DNA of 16,772 bases from JBGTCD01 sp041749015. GTDB lineage: Bacteria > Bacteroidota > Bacteroidia > Cytophagales > Cyclobacteriaceae. Where the stretch lies: the NCBI GenBank assembly GCA_041749015.1, contig JBGTCD010000013.1, positions 1 through 16,772 of the forward strand. The letters are read 5' to 3'. The translations under genes and the position numbers were made by a program. The notes below the pieces were generated by a model. It was given only the letters and a program-made list of their open reading frames with translations. It did not search any database and had not been told where the DNA came from. Of this stretch, positions 1 to 8,093 are shown piece after piece. How positions within the stretch are numbered: the first letter of the stretch is position 1; each line of letters opens with the position of its first letter.

Positions 1-1013
1 CAATGCTTTTAGCCAACTATGAAGCAGAACTCAAAGCTAAAGGCGTTGAAAATTGGCAAGTGTATCAAAACTTCGATTTAATCTGTGGCACTTCAACAGG
101 CGGAATCATGGCTATTGCTTTAGCTTTGGGAATTCCAGCCAAAGAGATTTACGAACTTTATTTGGATAATGCTGATACTATTTTCGGTAGTAAAAAGGGC
201 TTTCTGAAACGATTCAAATATGCTGCACACAAACGTGATGCTTTAGAAAAGTTAATACGAGTCAAATACAAAGCATATCACAATGGAGAAGATGGAGAAG
301 ATCCAAGACTAAAGCATTGTAAAACACATGTAGCTATCCCCATTTATGATTTAATGGAAGGAAGACCTTCCGTTCTAAAAAGTAATTATCACGAAGCATT
401 TGTAAGGGACTTTCACATTCCTGCATATCAAGCCGCGTTAGCTACTTCAGCAGCACCCACTTATTTCGACCCTTATTCTGCTTCCTATATTGATTTAAAC
501 GGTTTGGAAAAACCATTCCAAAACAAAGTGGATGGCGGAGTATTTGCAAATAACCCAACCCTAAACGGAATCATAGAAGCAAAAAAAGCTTTTAACCTTG
601 AGTTAAAAGACTTATCAGTTTTATCCGTCGGAACAGGTCATCAACGCTTTTGTGATGCGGGAATAGATAAGAAGAAAAAGCATCGGGTGAAATATGGCAT
701 TTGTTACTGGATGCTTGAAGATGGCAAGAAACGGTTGATTGAAGTTTTTATGCAAGGGCAAACGCAACAAGCACAGAACTTAATAAGCATCTTAAAAAAT
801 GGTATAGACAAAAGAGAGCCTGACAACTTTAGCTATATAAGAATTGACACGCAATTAGATGAAAGTTGCCCTATTGAAATGGACGAAACTGACAAAGAAA
901 AACTAAAGAAACTGGCTGAAAAAGCCAACATAGAATTTCAAAACAATGCTACCAATATTATTAAGAATTTTGGGAGTGGCAGTCGGTGGACTGATACTCA
1001 AAGAGCTTTTTAG
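1..1013 (+). CDS. capV: CapV-like patatin phospholipase, CBASS effector (5' partial)
   Basis: This is a patatin-like phospholipase; CapV homologues are switched on by a cyclic nucleotide and degrade the inner membrane, killing the infected cell. The nucleophile elbow GTSTGG puts the catalytic Ser at codon 31 counted from base 3, and DGGVFANNP gives the dyad Asp at about codon 177. The glycine-rich oxyanion-hole motif (DGGGxRG) that should lie just before the visible start is missing, so the gene begins upstream of the window and the ATG at base 3 is internal. The fold otherwise looks complete, with a charged helical C-terminus. It overlaps the cyclase gene by 68 bp, which supports co-translation. 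Family is seen from motifs; the cyclic-nucleotide trigger is inferred from the neighbour. Confidence 0.88.
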   Translation, partial: MLLANYEAELKAKGVENWQVYQNFDLICGTSTGGIMAIALALGIPAKEIYELYLDNADTIFGSKKGFLKRFKYAAHKRDALEKLIRVKYKAYHNGEDGEDPRLKHCKTHVAIPIYDLMEGRPSVLKSNYHEAFVRDFHIPAYQAALATSAAPTYFDPYSASYIDLNGLEKPFQNKVDGGVFANNPTLNGIIEAKKAFNLELKDLSVLSVGTGHQRFCDAGIDKKKKHRVKYGICYWMLEDGKKRLIEVFMQGQTQQAQNLISILKNGIDKREPDNFSYIRIDTQLDESCPIEMDETDKEKLKKLAEKANIEFQNNATNIIKNFGSGSRWTDTQRAF

Positions 1014-1905
1014 CGATGACGAAATAAAGTTTAACGATGTGGCAAATTCTCATAACCAATTTTTAAGGTTTGAGCAGGCCATATCGCTTAGCACTTATCA
1101 AAAAATAAAAATCCGCTCATCCAAAAATGCTTTACAAAATAAAATAAGAAGATATTTTAAGAGCTATTATATTGGTTTTACACCTAAGTTCTTTATACAA
1201 GGTTCGTATAAAATGAAAACCATGATTGTTAAGGAAGATGGTACGTATGATGTTGATTTGGGAATATATTTTTTAAGTAACCCTTTTGTAACTCCTCTCA
1301 CACTTCAAACCTATGTAAAAGATGCAGTAAGAAATCACACTTCAGGAGGAGTTGAACATCGAAATAAATGCCTAAGAATTATATACTTGGGAGAGTTTAA
1401 CATTGACTTACCAGTCTATTATAAAACCCTCTCAGATTTAAATCCATATTTGGCTACTAAAACAAATTGGGAGAAAAGTGATCCAAAGGAACTTTGCGAT
1501 TGGTACGAATTACAAAAAATAAAAAAGGATATGAATGGTCAAATGACCAGACTAATTAAATACTTTAAGAAATGGTCGGACCGTCAAAGGTATAAAATGC
1601 CAAGTGGAATCGCTTTTACAGTATGGGCGGCTATTCATTACAAGCCTAATATAAGAGACGATATATCCTTTTATGAAACTGCGAAATCTATATATGAGTC
1701 CTTTTTTTGGCAGGTGAAGTGTATAAATCCCGTAACACCAGGCGATGATTTTTTGGCTAAACTTACTAACACGCAAAAATCTAATTTTAAGATTTTTTTT
1801 AAAAGTTTAATTGAGAATGCCGAGACGGCTTTGAATCAGGATGATCAATTAAAAGCAGCGAGGGTTTGGAAAGGGCAGTTTGGTGTAAAGTTTCCATTAA
1901 GCTAG
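946..1905 (+). CDS. CD-NTase (cGAS/DncV-like nucleotidyltransferase), CBASS cyclase
   Basis: This is a CBASS oligonucleotide cyclase, expected to make a cyclic di- or trinucleotide on phage infection. The nucleotidyltransferase signature is intact: GS at residues 86-87, the metal-binding pair in YDVDLG (D102, D104), and a third acidic residue in FNIDLPVYY (D154). The C-terminus has the W-x-x-x-FG-x-x-FP-type ending seen in CD-NTases. The product cannot be read from sequence. The ATG at 946 lies inside capV and adds about 30 residues with a hydrophobic run before the core (around NSHNQFLRF); TTG at 970 and GTG at 976 are alternative starts. No E1/E2 (Cap2), JAB protease (Cap3), HORMA or TRIP13 gene follows, so on visible evidence this is a minimal type I-like CBASS. 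Confidence 0.88.
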   Translation: MLPILLRILGVAVGGLILKELFSDDEIKFNDVANSHNQFLRFEQAISLSTYQKIKIRSSKNALQNKIRRYFKSYYIGFTPKFFIQGSYKMKTMIVKEDGTYDVDLGIYFLSNPFVTPLTLQTYVKDAVRNHTSGGVEHRNKCLRIIYLGEFNIDLPVYYKTLSDLNPYLATKTNWEKSDPKELCDWYELQKIKKDMNGQMTRLIKYFKKWSDRQRYKMPSGIAFTVWAAIHYKPNIRDDISFYETAKSIYESFFWQVKCINPVTPGDDFLAKLTNTQKSNFKIFFKSLIENAETALNQDDQLKAARVWKGQFGVKFPLS

Positions 1906-1916
1906 AGCTAGGTAAT

Positions 1917-2675
1917 ATGAATATTCAATACGCATCAGACCTTCACATCGAATTCCCTGCCAACAAGGAATTCTTAAAGCGGCATCCTTTGCAGCCTATG
2001 GGTGAGGTGTTAGTATTGGCAGGAGATATTGTGCCTTTTGCGGTGATGGATAAGCACAAAGACTTTTTTGATTATGTATCTGACCATTTTGCCATTACCT
2101 ATTGGCTGCCGGGCAATCACGAATACTATCACTTTGATATAGTAGAAAAAAGTGGTGTGCTGCAAGAAAAAATCCGGAGCAATGTGTTTTTGGTAAACAA
2201 TACTTCGGTGGTACATGAAAACAAGAAACTGATTTTCTCAACCCTTTGGAGTAAAATCAGCCTGGCCCGGCAATGGCAGATTGAAAGAAGTATGAACGAC
2301 TTTCATCTCATTAAACACAATGGCTATCGCTTTTCGGCTGAGCAGTATAATCAACTACATGATGAGAGTTTGGCTTTTATTCAAAACAATTTGAAGACGG
2401 TTCAAGAGTCGAAAGTTGCTGTTTTTACACACCATTGCCCCACCTTTCTCAACTACCCTGAGCAATACAAAGGCGATGTGCTAAATGAAGCTTTTGCCGT
2501 AGAGTTGTACGAACTTATTGAAGCATCCGATATTGTCAATTGGGTGTATGGGCATCACCATATTAATATCCCGGAATTCAGCATAGGTAACACCAAGCTC
2601 ATGACTAATCAGTTGGGCTATGTACAGCGAAACGAGCATAAGTTATTTGAAACGAACAAAGCCATTGAATTATGA
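1917..2675 (+). CDS. Calcineurin-like metallophosphoesterase
   Basis: A 252-residue cytoplasmic phosphoesterase of the calcineurin-like superfamily with all metal-ligand motifs: SDLH (D8, H10), GD (D37), GNHE (N67, H68, E69), THH (H172-H173) and GHHH (H213-H215). A two-metal centre should hydrolyse phosphomono- or phosphodiester bonds; the substrate is unknown. The frame stays open upstream to 1866, but ATG 1917 is preferred because it begins directly with the conserved strand leading to SDLH and follows the cyclase stop by 11 bp. Position right after the CD-NTase suggests co-expression with CBASS. Turnover of the cyclic nucleotide or nucleic-acid processing are both inference. The gene could equally belong to the surrounding restriction-modification locus. 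Confidence 0.85.
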   Translation: MNIQYASDLHIEFPANKEFLKRHPLQPMGEVLVLAGDIVPFAVMDKHKDFFDYVSDHFAITYWLPGNHEYYHFDIVEKSGVLQEKIRSNVFLVNNTSVVHENKKLIFSTLWSKISLARQWQIERSMNDFHLIKHNGYRFSAEQYNQLHDESLAFIQNNLKTVQESKVAVFTHHCPTFLNYPEQYKGDVLNEAFAVELYELIEASDIVNWVYGHHHINIPEFSIGNTKLMTNQLGYVQRNEHKLFETNKAIEL

Positions 2676-2755
2676 AAATCAGAATAATAAATCCAAGTCC
2701 GCATAATAAACCTGTCAACTTTATTGTGCAAAAGCATAAAATGAAAAACTTATGA
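2672..2755 (+). CDS. Possible 27-aa peptide coupled to both neighbours
   Basis: A 28-codon frame starts with the ATGA that overlaps the metallophosphoesterase stop and ends with the ATGA that overlaps the AlbA-type gene start. The peptide is basic (begins MKIRIINPSP, ends HKMKNL) with no hydrophobic segment, and I do not recognise it. A 4-bp overlap on both sides is the layout expected of a translational-coupling ORF, but a 27-codon frame in AT-rich DNA can arise by chance. It may also be the start of a deleted gene. Confidence 0.35.
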   Translation: MKIRIINPSPHNKPVNFIVQKHKMKNL

Positions 2756-4434
2756 CAGAATCAGAATTAAAACACATACTCCAAAATCTTCGTAACCTCA
2801 CAGCCGAGAACGAAATAGTTGAGTTTAAGGAAGCCAAAACAGGATATGATTTCAACAAGCTGGGCAAGTATTTTTCTGCCTTGAGCAATGAAGCCAACCT
2901 GAAAGGAAATCCTTATTCTTGGCTAGTGTTTGGAGTAGAAAATAAAAATCATGCTATTGTGGGTAGTCAGTTTCGCTCACAACGTAAAGACCTGGACAGC
3001 TTAAAAAGTGAGATTGCGAATAAGACCACTAACCGAATAACTTTTATAGAGATTTATGAGTTAATTAAACCTGAAGGTCGTGTAGTGATGTTTCAGATTC
3101 CTGCTGCCCCAAAAGGCCTCCCCATTGCCTTTGATGGACATTATTACGGCAGAGATGACGAAGAGCTTTCTCCGCTGAATTTGGAAGAAATTGAGCGTAT
3201 CCGTGCACAAGCCACAACCGAAGATTGGAGTGCTGCAATTATACCTGATGCAACCACAGAGGAACTGGATGAAGAAGCTATTGCTGTGGCAAGGAAAAAC
3301 TACAATAATAAGTTTCCCGAAAAATCCCGGGAACTTGATGAATGGGATGATATCACTTTTTTGAATAAGGCGAAACTCACCATAAAAGGAAAAATTACCC
3401 GAACAGCCATCATTTTATTGGGCAAGGAAGAATCCGAACATTTTATCAATCCGGCAGAAGCAAAAATTCGCTGGTTGTTAAAAGACGCCAATGGCAATGA
3501 TAAAGATTACGCCATTTTCGGCTGCCCGATGATTTTAGCTGTAGATAAAGTTTATGCCAAAATCCGTAATCTTAAATACCGCTACATTAAAGATGGTACC
3601 CTGTTTCCTGATGAAATAAACCAGTACGAGCCTTACACTATACGAGAAGCACTAAATAACTGCATTGCTCATCAGGATTACACCAAGCATGGCCGCATCA
3701 ATGTGGTGGAGATGGACGACCAATTAATTTTTACCAATCTCGGCTCCTTTATCCCAGGTAGTGTAGAAAAAGTGGTAAAAGATGATGCTCCTGAGGAACA
3801 TTACCGCAATCGTTTTTTAGCTTCTGCCATGTTTAACCTAAAAATGGTGGATACCGCCGGAGGAGGAATCAAAAAGATTTTCAATTTCCAAAGAGAACGT
3901 TTTTTCCCTATGCCTGATTATGACCTTTCTGGTGGTAAGGTTAAAGTAACCATTTCCGGTAAAATACTTGATATAGAATATGCTCGATTACTGGCAAGAA
4001 ACAAAGACCTGACCTTGGAAGAAATCATTATGTTGGATAAGGTGCAAAAGAAGAAACCTTTAACAGAGTTTGAGGAGAATCATCTGCGAGGCAAAAAGCT
4101 AATTGAAGGTAGAAAGCCAAATTATTACATAGGAATAAAAGTAGCTGGAAAAACAGGTCAGAAAGCCGCTTATTCTAAAAATAAGGCTTTTGATAAGAGT
4201 TACTATCTGGATTTAATTGAAAAAGCTATAAAAGAACATGATAGTTTAGGAAGAAGTGATGTGGATGAATTGCTATGGAAAAAATTACCTGATTGGATGG
4301 ATGATAATCAGAAGAAGAATAAAGTAAAGAACCTGTTGTCCGAACTGAAACGGTCTGGCAGGATAGAGAATATTGGGACATTTAAGAGTTCTATTTGGGT
4401 AATGAATCAAGAGAATAGATTGAAGAAGAAGTAG
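2752..4434 (+). CDS. AlbA_2 (Schlafen-type) domain protein with RecG/HATPase-like C-terminal region
   Basis: A 560-residue putative DNA-binding regulator of the type often found in type I restriction loci. The N-terminal AlbA_2/Schlafen-AlbA domain starts at EFKEA (residues 25-29) and runs to about residue 150, including SWLVFGV and YYGRDDEE. A central HATPase_c_4-like region follows, with IREALNNCIAHQDY at 297-310 and DTAGGGIKKIF near 366-376. The last 80 residues look like a winged helix and end in a Lys-rich tail. The role (transcriptional control or nucleic-acid processing in defence) is not established. The start at 2752 is set by the ATGA overlap with the preceding short ORF. Past the TAG stop the same frame runs straight into a 12-bp repeat array, so the protein may once have been longer. 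Confidence 0.8.
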   Translation: MTESELKHILQNLRNLTAENEIVEFKEAKTGYDFNKLGKYFSALSNEANLKGNPYSWLVFGVENKNHAIVGSQFRSQRKDLDSLKSEIANKTTNRITFIEIYELIKPEGRVVMFQIPAAPKGLPIAFDGHYYGRDDEELSPLNLEEIERIRAQATTEDWSAAIIPDATTEELDEEAIAVARKNYNNKFPEKSRELDEWDDITFLNKAKLTIKGKITRTAIILLGKEESEHFINPAEAKIRWLLKDANGNDKDYAIFGCPMILAVDKVYAKIRNLKYRYIKDGTLFPDEINQYEPYTIREALNNCIAHQDYTKHGRINVVEMDDQLIFTNLGSFIPGSVEKVVKDDAPEEHYRNRFLASAMFNLKMVDTAGGGIKKIFNFQRERFFPMPDYDLSGGKVKVTISGKILDIEYARLLARNKDLTLEEIIMLDKVQKKKPLTEFEENHLRGKKLIEGRKPNYYIGIKVAGKTGQKAAYSKNKAFDKSYYLDLIEKAIKEHDSLGRSDVDELLWKKLPDWMDDNQKKNKVKNLLSELKRSGRIENIGTFKSSIWVMNQENRLKKK

Positions 4435-4442
4435 AAGATGGA

Positions 4443-4576
4443 GTTAGAAGAAGTCCTAGAAGATAAAGTTAGAAGAAGAGTTAGAAGAAGGCTTAGAAGT
4501 AGAGTTAGAAGAAGAGTTAAAAGAAGAGCTAGAAGATCAAGTTAGAAGAAGAATTAGAAGAAGAGTTAGAAGAAAA
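4443..4576 (+). repeat. 12-bp tandem array (consensus GTTAGAAGAAGA), 11 units
   Basis: Eleven consecutive units of 12 bp, except that units 2 (4455-4467) and 8 (4528-4540) are 13 bp and share the form CTAGAAGAT[A/C]AA. Read in the upstream gene's frame, after its TAG at 4432-4434, the array begins as E-L-E-E codons. Each 13-bp unit shifts the frame by one and turns E-E-E-L into R-R-R-V. Without the two extra bases, codons from ATG 4438 would give one acidic, heptad-like coiled coil ending at a TAA near 4587. As it stands, the 4438 frame ends after 35 codons at 4545, with an Arg-rich product. Units 1-4 resemble units 7-10, which suggests block duplication. Confidence 0.9.
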
Positions 4577-4647
4577 ACTGAATTGTTAATGCAAGATTTG
4601 TAAGGATAACTTTTACATCAATATGGATTTATTCAACCTGTTACAGA

Positions 4648-4845
4648 ATGTGGGTAAGTTATAATCAAGTGCAAAAACAGTCAGAATTTACCCATGACAA
4701 CTTGGTCATAGGTAAAATATATAAAAAATTACCTATGAGGACCGACTCATGTAAAGAAAAGGACCAAAATCTACACATGACCGAATCATCATGTAAAGAA
4801 AACAGCGCATTTCTACACATGATACAAACTGAAATTAGAGAGTAA
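4648..4845 (+). CDS. Possible 65-aa ORF reading through the palindromic array into hsdR
   Basis: The frame ends in TAA whose last base is the A of the hsdR ATG (TAATG), an arrangement typical of translational coupling. Because the underlying DNA repeat has a 42-bp period here, the peptide contains a 14-residue repeat (MRTDSCKEKDQNLH, then MTESSCKENSAFLH). The opposite strand is also open over the same stretch, and the inverted-repeat arms are conserved at base level, so a DNA or RNA role explains the region better than a protein. I recognise no family. Confidence 0.25.
   Translation: MWVSYNQVQKQSEFTHDNLVIGKIYKKLPMRTDSCKEKDQNLHMTESSCKENSAFLHMIQTEIRE
4665..4822. repeat. Four-unit palindromic array, TCAT...ATGA units with fixed 8-bp gaps
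   Basis: TCAT boxes at 4706, 4747 and 4789 (degenerate TCAA at 4665) pair with ATGA boxes at 4694, 4735, 4777 and 4819. The period is 41, 41-42 and 42 bp. Each ATGA is followed by exactly 8 bp and the next TCAT (gaps CAACTTGG, GGACCGAC, CCGAATCA). The second unit has perfect 10-bp inverted arms (4706-4715 and 4729-4738, 13-nt loop). Units three and four keep TCATGT/ACATGA arms and share a GTAAAGAAAA start and CTACAC end around variable centres. The last unit stops 22 bp before the hsdR start, so the array lies where the hsdR leader would be. Confidence 0.85.
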
Positions 4846-7800
4846 TGGAAACACCCAGTTTTAAAGAAGACCATATCAGCCAGGTCCCTGCATTGCAAAT
4901 GCTGGTGAATTTGGGTTATGCCTATTTAAGCCCGGCAGAAGCCGAGCGCATGAGGGGCGGAAAAACTTCCAATGTATTGCTGGAAGATGTTTTGCGGAAG
5001 CAATTGAAGGAAATCAATAGCATCAGGGTAAGTGCCTCTAAGACCAGCATTTTCACAGATGAGAATATAGAGCGGGGCATTTTAGCGTTGAAAAACCTTC
5101 CCATGAACGATGGTTACATAGCAGCAAGTGAGAAAGCATACAACTTACTCACCTTGGGACATGCATTGGAGCAAAATGTAGATGGTGACAAAAAGAGCTT
5201 TACACTACAATACATCGACTGGAAAAATATCAATAACAATGCATTTCATGTAACAGAAGAATTTAGCGTAATGCGAAGCACCAGCAAGGAGCACTACCGC
5301 CCCGATTTGGTGCTGTTTGTGAATGGTATTCCGCTTTGCATCATTGAATGTAAGCGTCCGGATATGAAAAAGCCGTTGAAACAGGCAATAAGCCAGCACA
5401 TACGCAGCCAACAGGAAGACGGCATACGGAGTTTGTACGTATATTCTCAATTGACCTTAAGCTTAGCCACCCAGGAAGCAGGCTATGCCACCAATTCGAC
5501 ACCCGAAAAGTTTTGGTCCAAATGGCAGGAGCAATTCAACAACGAAGAGGAAGAAAGTATTTATAAAAGGATATTACATGAATTCAAAAATAAAGCACTT
5601 TCCGTTGCAGTTAAGGACCAGTTGTTTTCTGATCGATTCAAATATGTTCGCCAATACTTTGATGCTTTAGAACAAGAAGAAATACTGCCAACTGAACAGG
5701 ATAAATACTTATATGGCTTATGCCGACCTGAACGATTAATGGACATTATTTTCAATTTCATTTTGTTCGATAATGGGGAGAAAAAGATAGCCCGCTACCA
5801 GCAGTTTTACGCCATAAAAAAATCGATGCGCCGGATTACGAACATTGAAAACCAGTCTACCGGACATGCAGACGGCAGACGAAGGGGAGGATTTATCTGG
5901 CATACCCAAGGCAGCGGTAAATCATTGACCATGGTGATGTTGGCGCAAGCCATCGCCATGGAACCTAGTATACGCAACCCTAAAATAATATTGGTAACGG
6001 ACCGAACAGATTTGGACCGTCAAATTTCAGAAACCTTCCGTAAGTGTGGCAAGTTCGTAGAAAACGCAACTACCGGACAGCGATTGGTGGAATTACTGGA
6101 AAGCAAAAGCGATGCGGTGGTGACTACTATCATTAATAAATTTGTAGCCGCTGTTAACAAAATCAGCTCCCCATTATTGAGTCACGACATATTTGTGTTA
6201 GTCGATGAGGGTCACAGGACACAGCATGGCACCTTTAATATTGATATGCAAAAGACCTTGCCCAATGCCTGCTTCATTGCCCTGACCGGAACCCCACTTT
6301 TCAAAAAGGATAAAAACACGGCAGAAAAATTTGGAGGCTTGATAGATGCCTATACGGTTGACCAGGCGGTAAATGACGGAGCAGTGGTTCCTTTGCTTTA
6401 TGAAGGAAGGTTGGCTTTACAGGATGTCAATGCCAGCCCGATTGATACATTTTTTGATATGGTTTCAGAACCCTTGACCGATTATCAAAAGGCAGATATT
6501 AAGAAAAAGTTTGCCCGAAATGATCACCTGAATTCGGCTGAGCAGAAAATGCGAATGATCGCCTGGGACATCAGCTATCATTTTCGTGACAACTGGCAAG
6601 GAAGAACCCAATTTAAAGGCCAATTGGTTTGTGACAAAAAATTGAGTGCCATTAAGTACAAAGAGTATCTGGAAGAAATTGGCATTGTAACCTGTGAGGT
6701 CTTGATTTCATCCATTGACGAAAGAGAGGGAGAAGAAAGTGCTTATGAGAAATCAACGGCAAAAGAAAATCAGTTTTGGAAAAAGATGATAGACGAACAT
6801 GGCAATGCCAAAAGCTATGAAAAGAATATCATTAGCCGATTCAAAAATCATAAAGACCCGGAAATCATCATTGTGGTAGATAAACTGCTTACTGGTTTTG
6901 ACGAACCAAAGAACACGGTTCTTTATCTCACCAGAAACCTGCAAGGACACAAACTTTTACAAGCTATTGCCAGGGTCAATCGCATTTATCCTGACAAAGA
7001 GTTTGGTTATATCATTGACTATTACGGAGTGATTGAAAATCTGGATGATGCCTTGCAGTTGTATTCCTCCTTTGAAGATTTTGATGATGCAGATTTAGAG
7101 GGGACACTCACCAATATTACAGATGAAATCAAAAAACTACCCCAAAAGCATTCCGACTTGTGGGATATTTTCAAAGCCATTGCCAATAAGAGAGATGCAG
7201 AGGCTTACCAGCAATTATTGAAGGACGAAGCGATCCGGGTTTTGTTTTATGATAAACTGGCTGCTTTTGCCAAGAGTTTGAAACTGGCATTATCGTCAAT
7301 CCAATTCCACAAAGATGTTGAAGAAAAAACCATCAATCGCTACAAAGAAGATTTGAAGATGTTTCTGAAACTTCGTTTGGCAGTGGTGGAGCGGTACAGT
7401 GACGTCATTGACTACAATCAATACGAAGGGCAAATTCAAAAACTAATTGACACGCACATCACCACCGAGAAAATTGAAACCATAACTGAATTGGTAAATA
7501 TTTTCGATAAAGACAAATTCCAACAGGAAGTAGAAAACACTACAGGTAAGGCAGCCAAAGCAGATAAAATTGCCAGCAGAACATCGAAGCACATCAATGA
7601 GAAAATGGATGAAGATCCTGCCTTTTATAAAAAGTTTTCGCAGATGCTTAAAGAAACCATTGCTGATTATGAGGCTAAACGAATCAGCGAAGCTCAATAT
7701 CTGAGCAGGGTTCAGGAAATCATGAATAATGTGTTGGATCACACTGATAATGACATTCCGAAGCAGTTACAGGACCATAACATTGCCAAAGCATTTTATG

Positions 7801-8093
7801 GGTTAACGGTTGAAGCATTAGCTGACAAGATTCAAGACCATGTAATACTTAAGGAGGTTTCAGTTCAGACCGCATTACAGATTGATAAAACGATCCAAGA
7901 ATCTGTTTTGGACAACGGAAAACCAATTATTGACTGGCAATTCAAAACAAATATCACTGGCAAATTGCTCATTGATATTGGGGATTATTTGATAGATGAG
8001 GTTAGGGACAAGTATAATGTGGATTTGACTTTTAAAGACATGGACAAGATAGCCGATGATTGTATTGAGGTGGCTAAAATTCGATATAGGTAA
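4845..8093 (+). CDS. hsdR: Type I restriction enzyme R subunit (HsdR)
   Basis: The 1082-residue motor and nuclease subunit of a type I restriction-modification complex; it translocates DNA using ATP and cuts unmodified DNA at a distance, needing HsdM and HsdS partners. The PD-(D/E)xK nuclease is at RPDLVLFVNG and IIECKRP (D154, E168, K170). The SF2 motor follows: HTQGSGKS Walker A (353-360), VDEGHR motif II (453-458), TGTPLF motif III (from 481), LLTGFD and QAIARVNR motif VI (706-713). The rest is the helical C-terminal region. Length and motifs are those of an intact enzyme. The start at 4845 gives the usual N-terminus. hsdM and hsdS are not in this window and should lie upstream of base 1 or elsewhere. 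Confidence 0.96.
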   Translation: METPSFKEDHISQVPALQMLVNLGYAYLSPAEAERMRGGKTSNVLLEDVLRKQLKEINSIRVSASKTSIFTDENIERGILALKNLPMNDGYIAASEKAYNLLTLGHALEQNVDGDKKSFTLQYIDWKNINNNAFHVTEEFSVMRSTSKEHYRPDLVLFVNGIPLCIIECKRPDMKKPLKQAISQHIRSQQEDGIRSLYVYSQLTLSLATQEAGYATNSTPEKFWSKWQEQFNNEEEESIYKRILHEFKNKALSVAVKDQLFSDRFKYVRQYFDALEQEEILPTEQDKYLYGLCRPERLMDIIFNFILFDNGEKKIARYQQFYAIKKSMRRITNIENQSTGHADGRRRGGFIWHTQGSGKSLTMVMLAQAIAMEPSIRNPKIILVTDRTDLDRQISETFRKCGKFVENATTGQRLVELLESKSDAVVTTIINKFVAAVNKISSPLLSHDIFVLVDEGHRTQHGTFNIDMQKTLPNACFIALTGTPLFKKDKNTAEKFGGLIDAYTVDQAVNDGAVVPLLYEGRLALQDVNASPIDTFFDMVSEPLTDYQKADIKKKFARNDHLNSAEQKMRMIAWDISYHFRDNWQGRTQFKGQLVCDKKLSAIKYKEYLEEIGIVTCEVLISSIDEREGEESAYEKSTAKENQFWKKMIDEHGNAKSYEKNIISRFKNHKDPEIIIVVDKLLTGFDEPKNTVLYLTRNLQGHKLLQAIARVNRIYPDKEFGYIIDYYGVIENLDDALQLYSSFEDFDDADLEGTLTNITDEIKKLPQKHSDLWDIFKAIANKRDAEAYQQLLKDEAIRVLFYDKLAAFAKSLKLALSSIQFHKDVEEKTINRYKEDLKMFLKLRLAVVERYSDVIDYNQYEGQIQKLIDTHITTEKIETITELVNIFDKDKFQQEVENTTGKAAKADKIASRTSKHINEKMDEDPAFYKKFSQMLKETIADYEAKRISEAQYLSRVQEIMNNVLDHTDNDIPKQLQDHNIAKAFYGLTVEALADKIQDHVILKEVSVQTALQIDKTIQESVLDNGKPIIDWQFKTNITGKLLIDIGDYLIDEVRDKYNVDLTFKDMDKIADDCIEVAKIRYR

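Noticed and set aside
3..5. ATG at base 3 as the true start of the phospholipase
   Set aside because: The DGGGxRG oxyanion-hole motif of patatins must precede this point, so the gene is cut by the window edge.
2672..2755. dUTPase N-terminal fragment
   Set aside because: The first few residues (MKIRIIN) resemble some dUTPases, but nothing after them does.
4438..4545. 35-codon Arg-rich peptide as a real gene
   Set aside because: It is fully explained by the phase-shifted 12-bp repeat; no independent coding evidence.
4665..4822. CRISPR array
   Set aside because: Units are palindromic with conserved 8-bp gaps and only four copies; repeat identity is poor and no cas genes are present.
4665..4898. 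77-codon minus-strand frame over the array and hsdR start
   Set aside because: Cys/Phe-rich translation of the repeat running into hsdR antisense; no family features.
7443..7742. 99-codon minus-strand frame inside hsdR
   Set aside because: Antisense shadow of an intact conserved gene.
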